This document shows positions 17,485-27,351 of a stretch of DNA of 32,340 bases, piece by piece (positions within the stretch are counted from its first letter, which is position 1; each line of letters begins with the position of its first letter). The notes beneath the pieces were generated by a model that was not told where the DNA came from, did no database searches, and worked only from the letters and a program-made list of their open reading frames with translations. The position numbers and the translations under genes were made by a program. Origin of the DNA: Bifidobacterium breve (GTDB lineage Bacteria > Actinomycetota > Thermoleophilia > Miltoncostaeales > Miltoncostaeaceae); NCBI GenBank assembly GCA_945861935.1, contig CAMAVU010000015.1:1-32340 (forward strand), given 5' to 3'.

Positions 17485-18241
17485 CACACAGCCCGATCGT
17501 GCCGACTGGTCCCGGGTGCTTCTGAAGCTCTCGGGCGAGGCGTTGATGGGCGAGCAGGGCTATGGGATCGACCCCGACCGCATCGGGGCCGTTGCACGGG
17601 TCATCAAGGGCGCGCACGCCCGGGACGTTGAGGTGGCCGTGGTCGTGGGAGCCGGGAACATCTTCCGGGGCGTCATCGGCGCCGCCAGTGGGATGGACCG
17701 GGCGACCGCGGACTACATGGGGATGATCGCCACGATGCTCAACGCATTGGCCATTCAGGACGCCCTTGAGGGGATCGGGGTGACCACACGCATCCAGTCG
17801 GCCATCGCGATGCAGGAGGTGGCCGAGCCGTACATCCGTCGGCGCGCGATCCGCCATCTCGAGAAGAAGCGGGTCGTCATCTTCGCGGCGGGCACCGGCA
17901 ATCCGTTTTTCACCACCGACACCACGGCCGCCCTGCGCGCCCTGGAAATCGGTGCGGAGTGCATTCTGATGGCCAAGAACATGGTGGAGGGGGTCATGAC
18001 CGCGGATCCCCGGGAGGATCCGTCGGCCACGCTCATCCCGGAGATCTCGCACATGGAGGTCATCGAGCGGGGCCTCACGGTCATGGACACCACCGCCCTG
18101 ACGCTGTGCATGGAGAATGATCTGCCCCTCCTCGTGTTCAACATGGAGGACGAGAACAACCTCGGACGCCTGCTTGATGGCGTGCGTGTGGGCACCATCG
18201 TCAGAAGTCCGGCGAGAGCCGGGGGGGGAGGGGCACCATGA
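17474..18241 (+). CDS. pyrH: UMP kinase
   Basis: Hexameric bacterial UMP kinase of the amino acid kinase family; makes UDP from UMP. The 255-residue product has [13 protein letters not shown] near residues 14-26, [11 protein letters not shown], the UMP-binding region with [14 protein letters not shown], and [20 protein letters not shown]. The start is not certain: TTG 17474, overlapping tsf, gives the usual short lead before the kinase core, whereas GTG 17516 would cut into the first strand. The Gly-rich C-terminus ends in an ATGA overlap with frr. Confidence 0.94.
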
Positions 18242-18792
18242 ACGAGAGGATCGAGGACGCCGAACGACGGATGCAGGGCGCCGTCAGGAATCTTGGCAGC
18301 GAGTTCGCGGCCCTCCGCACCGGGAGGGCGACGACGTCGCTCCTCGACCGCATTCAGGTGAATGCCTACGGCACGCTGACACCCCTGCCGCAGTTGGCGA
18401 AGATCCATGTGCCCGAAGCCCGTCTTCTCACCGTCCAGCCGTTCGACAGGTCAATGATCCCCGACGTGGAGAGGGCGATCATGGAGTCTGACCTCGGGCT
18501 GACCCCGGGTAACGACGGCACCACCATCCGGCTCCCGCTGCCGCAACTCACGGAGGAGCGCCGGAAGGATCTCGTGAAGGTCGCCCATCGCATGGCCGAG
18601 GAGGCCCGCGTTGCGGTGAGGAACATCCGGCGCGATGTCCTGAACGAGTTCAAGCGGGCGGAGAAGGAGGGCGAGGTCTCAAAGAATGCGCTGGGCCGCG
18701 CGCAGGACGAGGTGCAGAAGCGCACCGATGCGGAAGTGAAGGCTGTGGACGAGATGCTCGCCCGCAAGGAGGCCGAGATAATGGAGGTCTGA
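18238..18792 (+). CDS. frr: Ribosome recycling factor
   Basis: RRF splits post-termination ribosomes together with EF-G. The 184 residues match the usual size of 185. Typical segments are the N-terminal helix with [57 protein letters not shown] and the C-terminal helix bundle ending [14 protein letters not shown]. The ATG overlaps the pyrH stop by 4 bases. Its last codons hold GGAGG (18783-18787), a Shine-Dalgarno for uppS, whose ATG shares one base with the frr stop. Confidence 0.97.
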   Translation: MNERIEDAERRMQGAVRNLGSEFAALRTGRATTSLLDRIQVNAYGTLTPLPQLAKIHVPEARLLTVQPFDRSMIPDVERAIMESDLGLTPGNDGTTIRLPLPQLTEERRKDLVKVAHRMAEEARVAVRNIRRDVLNEFKRAEKEGEVSKNALGRAQDEVQKRTDAEVKAVDEMLARKEAEIMEV

Positions 18793-19550
18793 TGGCGCTC
18801 TTCTCGCGCCTGCGGGCCGTGCGCGCAGCGCTCGCCACCCGCACCTCCCCTGGCGACCGTGCCCCCGTGGACCGGGTGCCGGAGTCCGTGGCCATCATCA
18901 TGGATGGGAATGGCCGCTGGGCCCGCAGTCACCGGCTCCCCACTGCGGCTGGGCACCGGGCGGGTGCCCGAGCCCTCCGACGGGTGGTGCGCGCCGCCGG
19001 CGACATGGGCGTGCGCGACCTCACGGTGTTCTCGTTCTCCACCGAGAACTGGGCCCGGCCCCGTGAGGAGGTGGACGACCTCATGGTCCTGTTCTCGGAG
19101 TTGATCGACCGGGAGGTCCCGGATCTCGACGCGGAGGGGGTGGCCATCCGCTTCATCGGCCGCCTCGACCACCTCGCCCCCGCGCTCCGACGCAGGATCC
19201 GCGACGCAGAGGAGATGACGGCCCGGCACGAGCGCATGCGGCTCTTCATCGCGATGAACTACGGCGGGCGCGCCGAGATCATTGACGCTGCCCGCCGGTT
19301 CACCGCCGAGGCGGGCCCGGAGGCACCCGACGAGGAGTTCAGTCGCTTCATGTATGCGCCGGACCTGCGCGACCCGGAGCTCATCATCCGCACCAGTGGT
19401 GAACAGCGGCTCTCGAACTTCCTCCTGTGGCAGTCCGCATACGCCGAGCTCGTCTTCTCCGATCGCATGTGGCCGGATTTCGGTCCCGACGACTTGCGCG
19501 CGGCGATCGAGGAGTACGCCGCGCGCAGCAGGAGATTCGGGTCACGATGA
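18792..19550 (+). CDS. uppS: Isoprenyl transferase (undecaprenyl diphosphate synthase type)
   Basis: A cis-prenyltransferase that extends farnesyl or other allylic diphosphates with isopentenyl diphosphate to make the carrier lipid for wall synthesis. The 252-residue protein has the catalytic motif IIMDGNGRWA with Asp38, FSFSTENWARP and the IPP-binding C-terminal motif RTSGEQRLSNFLLWQSAYAE. The product chain length cannot be told from sequence, and some Actinobacteria have two such enzymes. Start ATG in a TGATG junction with frr; the stop overlaps cdsA. Confidence 0.94.
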   Translation: MALFSRLRAVRAALATRTSPGDRAPVDRVPESVAIIMDGNGRWARSHRLPTAAGHRAGARALRRVVRAAGDMGVRDLTVFSFSTENWARPREEVDDLMVLFSELIDREVPDLDAEGVAIRFIGRLDHLAPALRRRIRDAEEMTARHERMRLFIAMNYGGRAEIIDAARRFTAEAGPEAPDEEFSRFMYAPDLRDPELIIRTSGEQRLSNFLLWQSAYAELVFSDRMWPDFGPDDLRAAIEEYAARSRRFGSR

Positions 19551-20335
19551 TGAGCCGGGTCCTCGTGGCCGTTCCGGGTGTGGCGGTCATCCTGACGGCC
19601 GTGTACCTCGGCGGGCCGGTGTTCGCGGCGTTCGCATTGGCGGTGGCGGTGGCCGCACTTCATGAGTTCTATTCGCTCGCGGGCGTTCCCCTGCATCTCA
19701 GGTGGGCCGGGTATGCCACGGCGGTTCTGGCCGTGGTCCTCGCATGGACGGCCATGCCTGCCGAGCGCGGTCTGCTGCTGGCACTTGGCGCCGGCCTGAT
19801 CATCGCCGCTGCCGCCGCCCTCGGGCGGGGGAGCCGCGAAGGGGTTGCCCGGGGGGTGTCCGCCATCGTGATGGGGGCCATGTACATCGCGATGCCCGCC
19901 GGTGTGCTGGTGCTCACCCGCGAGATGCCGGATGGCGCCGGTGCCATCGTGATCCTGATGGTCGGCGTATGGGTGTTCGACACGGCGTCCTATGCCGCGG
20001 GCCGGCTGTGGGGCAGCCGCCCAATCGCCCCGCGCACGTCGCCGAACAAGACGTGGGAGGGGTTCATCGGGGGGCTCGTCGGGGGTACCGCCGCCGTGGC
20101 GTTCGCCGGCCTCTACATGGACTGGATCTCGTGGTGGCAGTCCATCGTCATCGGGATCGCCGTCTGCGTGGCGGCGTTCGCCGGGGACCTCTTCGAGTCG
20201 ATGCTCAAGCGCGATGCCGGGGTCAAGGACTCCGGGCGCATCCTGGGCGGGCATGGCGGAGTGCTCGACCGGTTCGACTCGATGCTGTTCGCGGTGCTCC
20301 CCGTGTACTTCCTCACCGCGTGGATGGTCCTGTGA
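19547..20335 (+). CDS. cdsA: Phosphatidate cytidylyltransferase
   Basis: CdsA makes CDP-diacylglycerol from phosphatidate and CTP in the membrane, the precursor of all phospholipid head groups. The 262-residue protein has about seven or eight hydrophobic segments. The C-terminal signature is complete: SMLKRDAGVKDSGRILGGHG followed by GVLDRFDS, as is SPNKTWEGFIGG. The open frame extends upstream within uppS; ATG 19547 in an ATGA overlap is chosen, with AGGAGA at 19530-19535. It ends in a TGATG junction with the peptidase gene. Confidence 0.94.
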   Translation: MMSRVLVAVPGVAVILTAVYLGGPVFAAFALAVAVAALHEFYSLAGVPLHLRWAGYATAVLAVVLAWTAMPAERGLLLALGAGLIIAAAAALGRGSREGVARGVSAIVMGAMYIAMPAGVLVLTREMPDGAGAIVILMVGVWVFDTASYAAGRLWGSRPIAPRTSPNKTWEGFIGGLVGGTAAVAFAGLYMDWISWWQSIVIGIAVCVAAFAGDLFESMLKRDAGVKDSGRILGGHGGVLDRFDSMLFAVLPVYFLTAWMVL

Positions 20336-21384
20336 TGCCCGCGCCCACCCACGAGACGGACTTCGACCTGCTTGCGGCGCTGTGCGAGGCTCCTGGCGCC
20401 CCGGGACGGGAGGAGCGCATCCGCGAGGTCGTCATCCGCGAGATCACGCCCTACGTTGACGAGGTCGTGGTGGACGCCATGGGCAACGTCGCCGCCACGC
20501 GGCGGGGGAACGGCGGCCCGCGGGTGATGCTCGCGGCGCACATGGATGAGCTCGGTTTCCTCGTCACCCACATTGACGACGAGGGGTTCATCCGGGTCGT
20601 TCCGCTCGGTGGGTTCGACCCCAAGGTCAAGGTGGCGCAGCGGGTCGTCGTCCACGGGCATGAGGACCTGCTGGGAGTGATGGGGGCGAAAGCGGTTCAC
20701 CTGATGACGCCCGAGGAACGGAAGCGTGCGCCCCTCCCGGGAGACCACTACATCGACGTGGGCCTGCCGGCCCAGGAGGTGCGCGCGATCGTGCGAAAGG
20801 GCGACCCCGTCACGCGGGAGCGTGGGTTCGCACGCCTCGGGAGACTCGTCACCTGCAAGAGCCTTGACAACCGCGCCGGCCTGTACGTGATGATCCAGGC
20901 CGTCCGGCGGCTGGCCACGCACGAGTGCGAAGTGATCGCCGTGGCCAGTACCCAGGAGGAGGTGGGGACGCGCGGTGCCCGCGTGGCGGCACAGCGGCTG
21001 CGCCCCGACATCGGTCTGGCGATCGACATCACCCTCGCGAACGACGGCCCAGGAGTCAAACCGCACGAGCGGGTGACAACCGTCGGCGGCGGCGCCGCCA
21101 TCAAGGCGTATGACTCCGGGGTGATCGTTCCGCGGGCCGTCATTGATCACCTCGCCCGCATCGCCGACGAGCGGGGCATCGCTCACCAACTCGAGATCAT
21201 GCCGCGCGGGGGCACCGACACCCGTGCGATCCAACTCGCGGGCGACGGGGCTCTGGTGGGCTGCGTCTCGATCCCCACACGGTACGTACACCAGGTAGTG
21301 GAGACCTGTGACCCCCGGGACCTCGGGGCATGCATCGCGCTCGTTGCCGCCTTCTGCGAGACGGCAGAGGACCTGCGGGCGTGA
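20335..21384 (+). CDS. M42 family metallopeptidase (glutamyl/deblocking aminopeptidase type)
   Basis: A 349-residue dinuclear zinc aminopeptidase of family M42, whose members form large tetrahedral (dodecameric) complexes. Expected residues are visible: His69 and Asp71 in LAAHMDELGF, Asp178 in CKSLDNRAG, the catalytic Glu pair 208-209 in STQEEVGTRGA, Asp231 in LAIDIT and a C-terminal metal His in PTRYVHQVVE. The upstream open frame only mirrors cdsA; ATG 20335 shares a base with the cdsA stop, so it is probably in the same transcript. It separates the cdsA and dxr groups, with no obvious metabolic link to either. Confidence 0.93.
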   Translation: MPAPTHETDFDLLAALCEAPGAPGREERIREVVIREITPYVDEVVVDAMGNVAATRRGNGGPRVMLAAHMDELGFLVTHIDDEGFIRVVPLGGFDPKVKVAQRVVVHGHEDLLGVMGAKAVHLMTPEERKRAPLPGDHYIDVGLPAQEVRAIVRKGDPVTRERGFARLGRLVTCKSLDNRAGLYVMIQAVRRLATHECEVIAVASTQEEVGTRGARVAAQRLRPDIGLAIDITLANDGPGVKPHERVTTVGGGAAIKAYDSGVIVPRAVIDHLARIADERGIAHQLEIMPRGGTDTRAIQLAGDGALVGCVSIPTRYVHQVVETCDPRDLGACIALVAAFCETAEDLRA

Positions 21385-21432
21385 CCGTGGCCGGGGACCA
21401 CCTGCGCCCCGATCGCTGACCGCGCACGGTGA

Positions 21433-21438
21433 TACCTT
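21433..21438 (+). promoter_or_regulatory. Putative -10 element for dxr (leaderless type)
   Basis: TACCTT lies 7 bases before the dxr GTG at 21446, so the transcript would begin at or beside the start codon. It stands in the 61-base gap after the M42 peptidase gene. No clear -35 and no Shine-Dalgarno are seen. Confidence 0.4.
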
Positions 21439-21445
21439 CGGCACC

Positions 21446-22549
21446 GTGACGCGCGTGCTCATTCTGGGCTCCACCGGGTCCATCGGCGTCCAGGCGCTCG
21501 ACGTGATCGACGGCGCGCCCGACATGCAGTGCGTGGGGCTCGCCTGCGGGTCCCGGGTGGACGCGATGCGCCTGCAGGCGGCCGCACGGGGGATCGACGC
21601 GACATCGGCAGCAGCCGGCGGTGGGACGCTCGCCCACACGTCCGACCTCGGCGACCTGATGGATGCCGCGCAGCCGGACATCGTGCTGAACGCCCTCGTG
21701 GGGGCTGCAGGGCTTCCCCCGACCCTCGCCGCGCTCGAGCGCGGTATCCCTGTCGCCCTGGCGAACAAGGAGTCGCTCGTGGCCGGTGGCGACCTCGTCG
21801 CGGCGGCCCGGACGCGTTCCGGCGCCGCCCTTGTGCCGGTGGACAGCGAGCACTCCGCTCTCTTCCAGTTGCTGGGGGGCGTCTCTCCCAATCGGGTGCG
21901 GACATGCATCCTCACGGCATCGGGTGGGCCGTTCCGCGGTCGGCGGGCCTCCGATCTCGAGGGTGTCGTGCCCGCCGATGCCCTTGCCCACCCGACCTGG
22001 AACAGGGGGGCGACGATCACGATCGACTCTGCGACGATGATGAACAAGGGTCTGGAGGTGATCGAGGCCCATCACCTGTTCGCCATGCCATACGAGCAGG
22101 TCGAGGTGGTTGTGCATCCGCAGTCCATGGTCCACGCGATGGTGCGGCTGGACGACGGGAGCATCCTCGCCCACATGGGCACGCCCGATATGCGCGTGCC
22201 GATCGGCTTCGCGCTGCGGTGGCCCGCCTCCCCTCCAGAGCGCCCCCAGACGGACATCACGGGGCTGCTCCTCTCCTTCGAGGCCCCGGATGTCGACGCG
22301 TTCCCGTGTCTCGGACTCGCCCGGCAGGCCGGTCTGGCAGGCGGCACGTCCCCGGCGATCCTCAACGCCGCGAACGAGGTGGCGGTGGCCGCGTTCCTCG
22401 CGGGCCGGATCGGGTTCATGGACATCCCCCGGGGTGTGGCGCACGCGCTCGACACGGTGCCCGCGGGACCTGCGGACTCGTTGGAGGCGGTGCTGGCGGC
22501 GGACGCCGCGGCACGCACGGCGGCGGCTGATCTGGTGGGCACGGCATGA
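21446..22549 (+). CDS. dxr: 1-deoxy-D-xylulose 5-phosphate reductoisomerase
   Basis: Dxr (IspC) converts DXP to MEP with NADPH, the committed step of the MEP isoprenoid pathway and the target of fosmidomycin. The 367-residue protein has the NADPH motif ILGSTGSIGVQAL, ALANKESLVAGGDL, VPVDSEHSALFQLL and TASGGPFRG, followed by NKGLEVIEAHHLF and HPQSMVHAMV. These include the metal-binding Asp/Glu and substrate residues. GTG 21446 starts right before the Rossmann motif; the frame upstream has no homology. ispG two genes downstream belongs to the same pathway, and uppS uses its products. Confidence 0.96.
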   Translation: MTRVLILGSTGSIGVQALDVIDGAPDMQCVGLACGSRVDAMRLQAAARGIDATSAAAGGGTLAHTSDLGDLMDAAQPDIVLNALVGAAGLPPTLAALERGIPVALANKESLVAGGDLVAAARTRSGAALVPVDSEHSALFQLLGGVSPNRVRTCILTASGGPFRGRRASDLEGVVPADALAHPTWNRGATITIDSATMMNKGLEVIEAHHLFAMPYEQVEVVVHPQSMVHAMVRLDDGSILAHMGTPDMRVPIGFALRWPASPPERPQTDITGLLLSFEAPDVDAFPCLGLARQAGLAGGTSPAILNAANEVAVAAFLAGRIGFMDIPRGVAHALDTVPAGPADSLEAVLAADAAARTAAADLVGTA

Positions 22550-23637
22550 CGCTCGGCTGGAACATCGTGGCTTTCGTGCTCATCCTCATGGTGCTGGTGG
22601 TGGTGCACGAGGCCGGCCACATGGTGGTTGCCAAGTGGTGCGGAATGCGCGTCGAGCGTTTCTCGATCTTCTTCGGGCGCCCCCTCGTCCGCTTCCGGCG
22701 GGGGGAGACCGAGTACGGAATCGGATGGCTGCCGCTCGGGGGGTTCGTGAAGATCACGGGAATGACTCGCGATGAGGACCTGCCCCGTGATCTCGTTCCC
22801 AGGGCCTATTACGCAGCCACGACGTGGAAGAAGGTCGCCACGATCTTTGCGGGGCCGTTCGTGAATCTGGTCGTGGCGTTCCTGTGCTTCGCCCTGTACT
22901 TCTGGATCGGCCCGCCGTCGTTCCTTGCGACCAATGGGGTGGAGGCGGTCACTGCGGGGAGCCCGGCCGCCGCCATCGGCATGGCGGCTGGCGACGACCT
23001 TCTGTCCGTGAACGGGATCTCCACCGCCGGGGACGAGGGGATGGCACGGGCGCGGGTGGAGTTGCAGTCGCGCCCCGGGCAGCCGGTGGTGGTGCGTTAC
23101 CGCCACGACGGGCTGGTGGAGACTCGCACCGTCACCCTGGCCACGGTCGAGGGCCCGGACGGGTCGGAGATCGGCAGGCTTGGGGTGCACTTCCTGGTCA
23201 CACCGGGGCCGCGCGACTCCGCGGGACCCGTCGGGGGGGTCACGACGGCCAGCCGGTACACGTGGTTTCTCATCGAGGAGAACGGAAAGGCCATTGGTCA
23301 ACTGTTCACCAGCGCTGAGGCGCGGGAGCAGGTGGGATCCGTGGTGGCCATCGGCGCCGTGTACAACGAGGTGGCGGATGACGGGCTGACCGAGATCATC
23401 CGCTTCATCGGTCTCATCAGCCTCGTGCTCGCCATTTTCAACCTCCTCCCGATCTTCCCCCTCGACGGGGGTCACATCCTGTTCGCACTGCTCGAGAAGG
23501 TGAAGGGTTCGCCCATCAGCACGCGGGTCTACGAGCGGTCCGCGATGGTCGGGTGGGCGGTCATCCTCATCGTGTTCGTGTTTGCGCTGCAGAACGACAT
23601 CGGACGCATCACCGGGGACGGCTTCCAGATCCGGTAG
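22546..23637 (+). CDS. rseP: RseP/Rip1-type site-2 zinc metalloprotease
   Basis: An intramembrane protease that cuts membrane proteins such as anti-sigma factors or signal peptide remnants. The 363-residue protein has HEAGH at residues 21-25 in the first hydrophobic helix, a PDZ domain at about 120-200 (VEAVTAGSPAAAIGMAAGDD), and the third metal-ligand motif FPLDGGHILFALLEKV near 305-320. At least four hydrophobic segments are seen. ATG overlaps the dxr stop by 4 bases. The order dxr-rip-ispG is the same as in mycobacteria (dxr, Rip1, gcpE), supporting orthology to Rip1. Confidence 0.94.
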   Translation: MTLGWNIVAFVLILMVLVVVHEAGHMVVAKWCGMRVERFSIFFGRPLVRFRRGETEYGIGWLPLGGFVKITGMTRDEDLPRDLVPRAYYAATTWKKVATIFAGPFVNLVVAFLCFALYFWIGPPSFLATNGVEAVTAGSPAAAIGMAAGDDLLSVNGISTAGDEGMARARVELQSRPGQPVVVRYRHDGLVETRTVTLATVEGPDGSEIGRLGVHFLVTPGPRDSAGPVGGVTTASRYTWFLIEENGKAIGQLFTSAEAREQVGSVVAIGAVYNEVADDGLTEIIRFIGLISLVLAIFNLLPIFPLDGGHILFALLEKVKGSPISTRVYERSAMVGWAVILIVFVFALQNDIGRITGDGFQIR

Positions 23638-23653
23638 GCAGCCGGTGGGTCGC

Positions 23654-23659
23654 TAGACT
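23654..23659 (+). promoter_or_regulatory. Putative -10 element for ispG (leaderless type)
   Basis: TAGACT sits in the 30-base gap after rseP, 8 bases before GTG 23668. The expected transcription start coincides with the start codon. No -35 match or Shine-Dalgarno is visible. Confidence 0.4.
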
Positions 23660-23667
23660 CCCGGCCC

Positions 23668-24900
23668 GTGGAGAGGCCCCGACGCACGAGCGCGCGCTGT
23701 CTGGTGGGCGCGGTACCCATCGGGGGCGGCGCGCCGGTTGTCGTGCAGTCGATGACCAACACCGACACGACGGACGCCGCCGGGACCGCCGCCCAGGTGG
23801 CCGACCTCGCGAGGGCGGGGTCGGAGATCGTGCGGATCACGGTGAACAACCGCGAGGCCGCTGCGGCAGTCCCCGAGATCGTCTCCCGCCTGCGGGATGA
23901 CCACGGGGTGGACGTACCCCTCGTCGGCGACTTTCACTACAACGGACACACGCTGCTCCGCGAGTTCCCCGACACGGCAGACGCCCTCGCGAAGTTCCGC
24001 ATCAACCCCGGCAACGTCGGCCGCGGCGCCCGCCATGACCGGAACTTCGCCACCATGGTCGAGGAGGCCATCGCCCACGGGAAGCCCGTGCGCATCGGCG
24101 TGAACGCGGGGTCTCTCGACCCCGAACTGCTCGACGGCCTCATGGACCGGAATGCGCGCCTGCCCGACCCGCGCCCGGCGGGCGCGGTGTTGCGCGATGC
24201 GATGGTGCGGAGCGCATTGACCTCGGCCGAGGCCGCAGAGGAAATTGGCCTGCCCCACGATGCCATCGTGGTGTCCTGCAAGGTCAGCCGTCTGCCGGAC
24301 GTGGTTGCGGTGTACCGCGACCTCGCCGTCCGCTGCGACTACCCGCTGCACCTCGGGCTTACCGAGGCCGGCATGGGCACCAAGGGGATCATCGCGACCA
24401 GCGCGGCCCTGTCCGTGTTGCTGGAGGAGGGAATCGGCGACACGATCCGCGCGAGCCTCACGCCCGAGCCGGGCGGGGACCGGACCCTCGAGGTGAGTGC
24501 CTGCCTCGACATCCTGCAGAGCCTCGGGCTCCGATCGTTCCGCCCCGATGTGACCGCGTGCCCGGGGTGCGGGCGCACCACGTCACGCGTGTTTCAGGAA
24601 CTCGCCCAGACCATTCAGGCGCATCTGGAGGCCCGTATGGACGTATGGCGTGACGAACGCCCCGGAGTGGCAGACATGCGCGTGGCCGTGATGGGCTGCA
24701 TCGTGAACGGGCCCGGCGAGAGCCGCGCGGCCGACATCGGCATCAGTCTCCCGGGCACGGGGGAGGAGCCACGTGCTCCGGTGTACGTGGACGGGGAGAA
24801 GGTCGCGACGCTGGAGGGCCCTGCCCTGGCCGACGACTTCATCCGGATGGTCGAGGAGTACGTCGAGAGCCGGTACGCACCTGCCGCGAGCGCGGCGTGA
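23668..24900 (+). CDS. ispG: 4-hydroxy-3-methylbut-2-en-1-yl diphosphate synthase
   Basis: IspG (GcpE) is the [4Fe-4S] enzyme that reduces MEcPP to HMBPP in the MEP pathway. The 410-residue protein starts with a TIM-barrel domain ([30 protein letters not shown]) and ends with the iron-sulfur domain: [10 protein letters not shown] supplies two Cys and [13 protein letters not shown] the third, plus the conserved Glu. [12 protein letters not shown] and [11 protein letters not shown] are also typical. Its start follows a putative -10 directly; its stop overlaps the proS GTG by 4 bases. Confidence 0.96.
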   Translation: MERPRRTSARCLVGAVPIGGGAPVVVQSMTNTDTTDAAGTAAQVADLARAGSEIVRITVNNREAAAAVPEIVSRLRDDHGVDVPLVGDFHYNGHTLLREFPDTADALAKFRINPGNVGRGARHDRNFATMVEEAIAHGKPVRIGVNAGSLDPELLDGLMDRNARLPDPRPAGAVLRDAMVRSALTSAEAAEEIGLPHDAIVVSCKVSRLPDVVAVYRDLAVRCDYPLHLGLTEAGMGTKGIIATSAALSVLLEEGIGDTIRASLTPEPGGDRTLEVSACLDILQSLGLRSFRPDVTACPGCGRTTSRVFQELAQTIQAHLEARMDVWRDERPGVADMRVAVMGCIVNGPGESRAADIGISLPGTGEEPRAPVYVDGEKVATLEGPALADDFIRMVEEYVESRYAPAASAA

Positions 24901-26675
24901 GCGATTCCGGTTCCTGGCGTCTGCCCGCGGCGCCGTATCGTGGATCATGGCGACTGGCGGGACGGTTCTGGCCCACAGTGCGGGATGACCCGGCGGACGC
25001 CGAGGCCGTGAGCCACCGGCTGTCGGTCCGTGCGGGTCTGGTGCGGCAGTTGGCGGCCGGCCTGTACACCGTCACGCCACTGGGTCTCCGGGTGATCGCG
25101 CGCGTGGAGGGGATCATCCGCGAGGAGATGGACCGCATCGGCGCGCAGGAGTTGCTGATGCCCATCATGCACCCCGCCGAGATCTGGGAGGAGACGGGGC
25201 GCTACGGTCTGGCCGAGCAGTTCCGGCTCGAGGATCGCAGCGGTCGCAGGATGGTCCTGGCGATGACCCACGAGGAGATCATCACGTGGCATGCCGCCCG
25301 TGAGTTGCGCTCGTACCGCGACCTGCCCCAGTCCTGGTACCAGATGCAGACCAAGCTCCGCGACGAGCCGCGCCCGAAGAGCGGAATGCTCCGTGTGCGC
25401 GAGTTCACGATGAAGGACTCGTACTCGTTCGATGCCGACGACGCGGGCCTGGACCGGTCGTATGCCGCCCACTCCGACGCGTACGCACGCATCTTCGACC
25501 GGGCGGGCCTCACGTGGTACCGGGTCGAGAGCGATGTCGGGATGATGGGTGGCAGCGGTGCGCATGAGTACATGGCACCCAGCGACGCCGGTGAGGACAT
25601 GATTGCGCGGTCCGCCGACGGCACCTACGCGGCGAACGTGGAACTGGCGGCGTCGGTGGCCGCAGACCCCGCCTTCGCCGATGTGCCGGATGCACCGGAG
25701 GAGTTCGCCACCCCCGGGATCGGGACCATCGGGGAGCTGGCGGGGTTCACCGGGCTCGCCCCGGCGGCCCTCGCGAAGGCCGTCGTCGTGGTATCCGACG
25801 CGGGGCCGGTGCTGGCGATGGTGCGCGGCGAGCACCAGGTGCACGAGAAGAAGTTGGCGCACGTCATCGGCCCCCACCGGGCGGCGCATCCCGAGGAAAT
25901 CCGCGGGTGGTTCGGCGCCGACCCCGGCTCGCTGGGGCCTGTGGGTCTGGACGGATCGGGTGTGCGCGTGGTCGCTGACACGACTCTGCGCACAGGGCAC
26001 TACGTCACGGGGGCGAACCGCGACGGGGTGCATCTCCGGGGTGTGGTGCTGGGCAGGGATTTTCAGGCTGAGGTTGCCGACATCCGCACGGTGCTGGCGG
26101 GCGAGGAGGCTCCCGGCGGGGGCGGCCCCATCGAGCTCGTGCCGGTGATCGAGATCGGGAACATCTTCCGGCTCGGGACGAAGTACTCGGATCCACTCGG
26201 CGCGCGCTACCTCGACGAGCATGGTCAGGAGCGGGTCATCGTGATGGGGTCGTATGGCATCGGTCCCGCCCGCGTGGCGATGGCGGCCATCGAACAGGGC
26301 CACGACGATGTCGGCATCATCTGGCCGACCGGTATCGCGCCGTTCGACGTGCACATCGTCCTCATCGGCGATGAGTACAGCCCGCAGGCCGACTACGCAG
26401 CCGCGCTCTGGGCGGAGTTGTCGGACCTCGGGCTTGAGGTGCTCCTGGACGACAGGCCGGGGCTGCGGCCCGGCGAGAAGTTCGTGGAGGCCGATCTGCT
26501 GGGGTGCCCTGTCCGGGTGACGGTGGGGAAGAGGACACTTCCTGACGGTCCTGTGGAGGTCCGTGTCCGTCGCACGCAGGAGGCGTCGGAGGTGCCCCTG
26601 GAGGGTGCCGCGCAGGCGATCGCGGCCCTCTGGAGGGGTCTGGCCGATGGATCCGGGGAACACCCCCCGTGCTAA
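24897..26675 (+). CDS. proS: Prolyl-tRNA synthetase (bacterial type)
   Basis: Class II synthetase charging tRNA-Pro. The 592-residue protein is the bacterial type with an inserted editing domain between motifs 2 and 3 (about residues 220-400). Motif 1 region [20 protein letters not shown], motif 2 [20 protein letters not shown] and motif 3 [14 protein letters not shown] are clear, and a C-terminal anticodon-binding domain begins near [12 protein letters not shown] 24897, overlapping ispG by 4 bases, gives about 12 residues more than the usual N-terminus; no ATG or GTG closer to the homologous start exists, so the true start is uncertain. A tRNA-Pro gene follows 14 bases after the stop. Confidence 0.95.
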   Translation: MSDSGSWRLPAAPYRGSWRLAGRFWPTVRDDPADAEAVSHRLSVRAGLVRQLAAGLYTVTPLGLRVIARVEGIIREEMDRIGAQELLMPIMHPAEIWEETGRYGLAEQFRLEDRSGRRMVLAMTHEEIITWHAARELRSYRDLPQSWYQMQTKLRDEPRPKSGMLRVREFTMKDSYSFDADDAGLDRSYAAHSDAYARIFDRAGLTWYRVESDVGMMGGSGAHEYMAPSDAGEDMIARSADGTYAANVELAASVAADPAFADVPDAPEEFATPGIGTIGELAGFTGLAPAALAKAVVVVSDAGPVLAMVRGEHQVHEKKLAHVIGPHRAAHPEEIRGWFGADPGSLGPVGLDGSGVRVVADTTLRTGHYVTGANRDGVHLRGVVLGRDFQAEVADIRTVLAGEEAPGGGGPIELVPVIEIGNIFRLGTKYSDPLGARYLDEHGQERVIVMGSYGIGPARVAMAAIEQGHDDVGIIWPTGIAPFDVHIVLIGDEYSPQADYAAALWAELSDLGLEVLLDDRPGLRPGEKFVEADLLGCPVRVTVGKRTLPDGPVEVRVRRTQEASEVPLEGAAQAIAALWRGLADGSGEHPPC

Positions 26676-26678
26676 TGT
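26673..26678 (+). promoter_or_regulatory. Putative -10 element for tRNA-Pro
   Basis: TAATGT starts at the proS stop codon TAA and lies 11 bases before the mature tRNA 5' end, a suitable distance for a short precursor. No -35 is evident, and read-through from proS is equally possible. Confidence 0.3.
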
Positions 26679-26689
26679 GCGCGCCGCTT

Positions 26690-26765
<76 letters not shown>

Positions 26766-26778
26766 ATTTGCAGGTGGC

Positions 26779-27351
26779 ATGAGCCCCCGGTTGAAGCGCC
26801 GGCTCAGGTGGGTGCCGAACGCCATCACCATTGGCCGACTGGCCGCGCTCCCCGTCCTCCTGTGGATGTGCGTGGTGGCGGATGGGCCCTCGTGGCCTCT
26901 CGCGATTGCGTTCGGGGCGGTTGCACTGACCGATTTCGTCGACGGCCGGCTGGCAGTGATCCTTGATGCGCGTACCCCCCTCGGGCGGATCCTCGATCCC
27001 CTTGCGGACCGTTTGCTGATGGTCGTGGGTTTGGTGGGTGTGTTGATCATGGCCCGCTTTGCATGGCCGGCGCCGGCGATCGTGCTCGTCCGGGACCTCG
27101 CCGCGATGGCCGGTTTCGTCTGGCTCGTGCGGCGGGGTATCCGAATGGAGATGGACGTCGCCGGGAAGGTCTCGTCGGGGTTGAACATGGGGTGCCTCGC
27201 CGTGGGGCTCGGGATTTCGGCGACATGGGTGGGCACGGTGTTCTGGTTCGCCGCCGCTCTCTCGATCCTGACTTTCGTGCGGTACGTCGCCATCGCGGTG
27301 CCGCGTGTACGCGCCCAGCGGAGCCGGGAGTTGCCCTCAACCATTGCTTGA
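26779..27351 (+). CDS. pgsA: CDP-alcohol phosphatidyltransferase (PgsA-like)
   Basis: A membrane enzyme that moves a phosphatidyl group from CDP-diacylglycerol, the CdsA product, to an alcohol such as glycerol-3-phosphate. The 190-residue protein has about five hydrophobic segments and begins VPNAITIGRLAALPVLL. The active-site motif spans residues 52-74: DFVDGRLAV, then G69, D73 and D77 at the canonical spacing of the DG-x2-AR-x8-G-x3-D-x3-D pattern. The Arg of the AR pair is replaced by Val60. The exact acceptor (glycerol-P or inositol-P) is not decided by sequence. A weak TATTTG at 26765 lies 8 bases before the ATG. Confidence 0.85.
   Translation: MSPRLKRRLRWVPNAITIGRLAALPVLLWMCVVADGPSWPLAIAFGAVALTDFVDGRLAVILDARTPLGRILDPLADRLLMVVGLVGVLIMARFAWPAPAIVLVRDLAAMAGFVWLVRRGIRMEMDVAGKVSSGLNMGCLAVGLGISATWVGTVFWFAAALSILTFVRYVAIAVPRVRAQRSRELPSTIA

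Noticed and set aside
20113-22047. A 644-codon minus-strand frame across cdsA, the M42 peptidase gene and dxr
   Set aside because: A shadow frame opposite three recognised genes; no motif, start signal or signal peptide.
24936-24949. TATCGT followed 5 bases later by ATG within the 5' part of proS
   Set aside because: The ATG is out of frame with proS and opens only a short frame that ends at the TGA about 40 bases on; likely chance, although an internal promoter for proS cannot be excluded.
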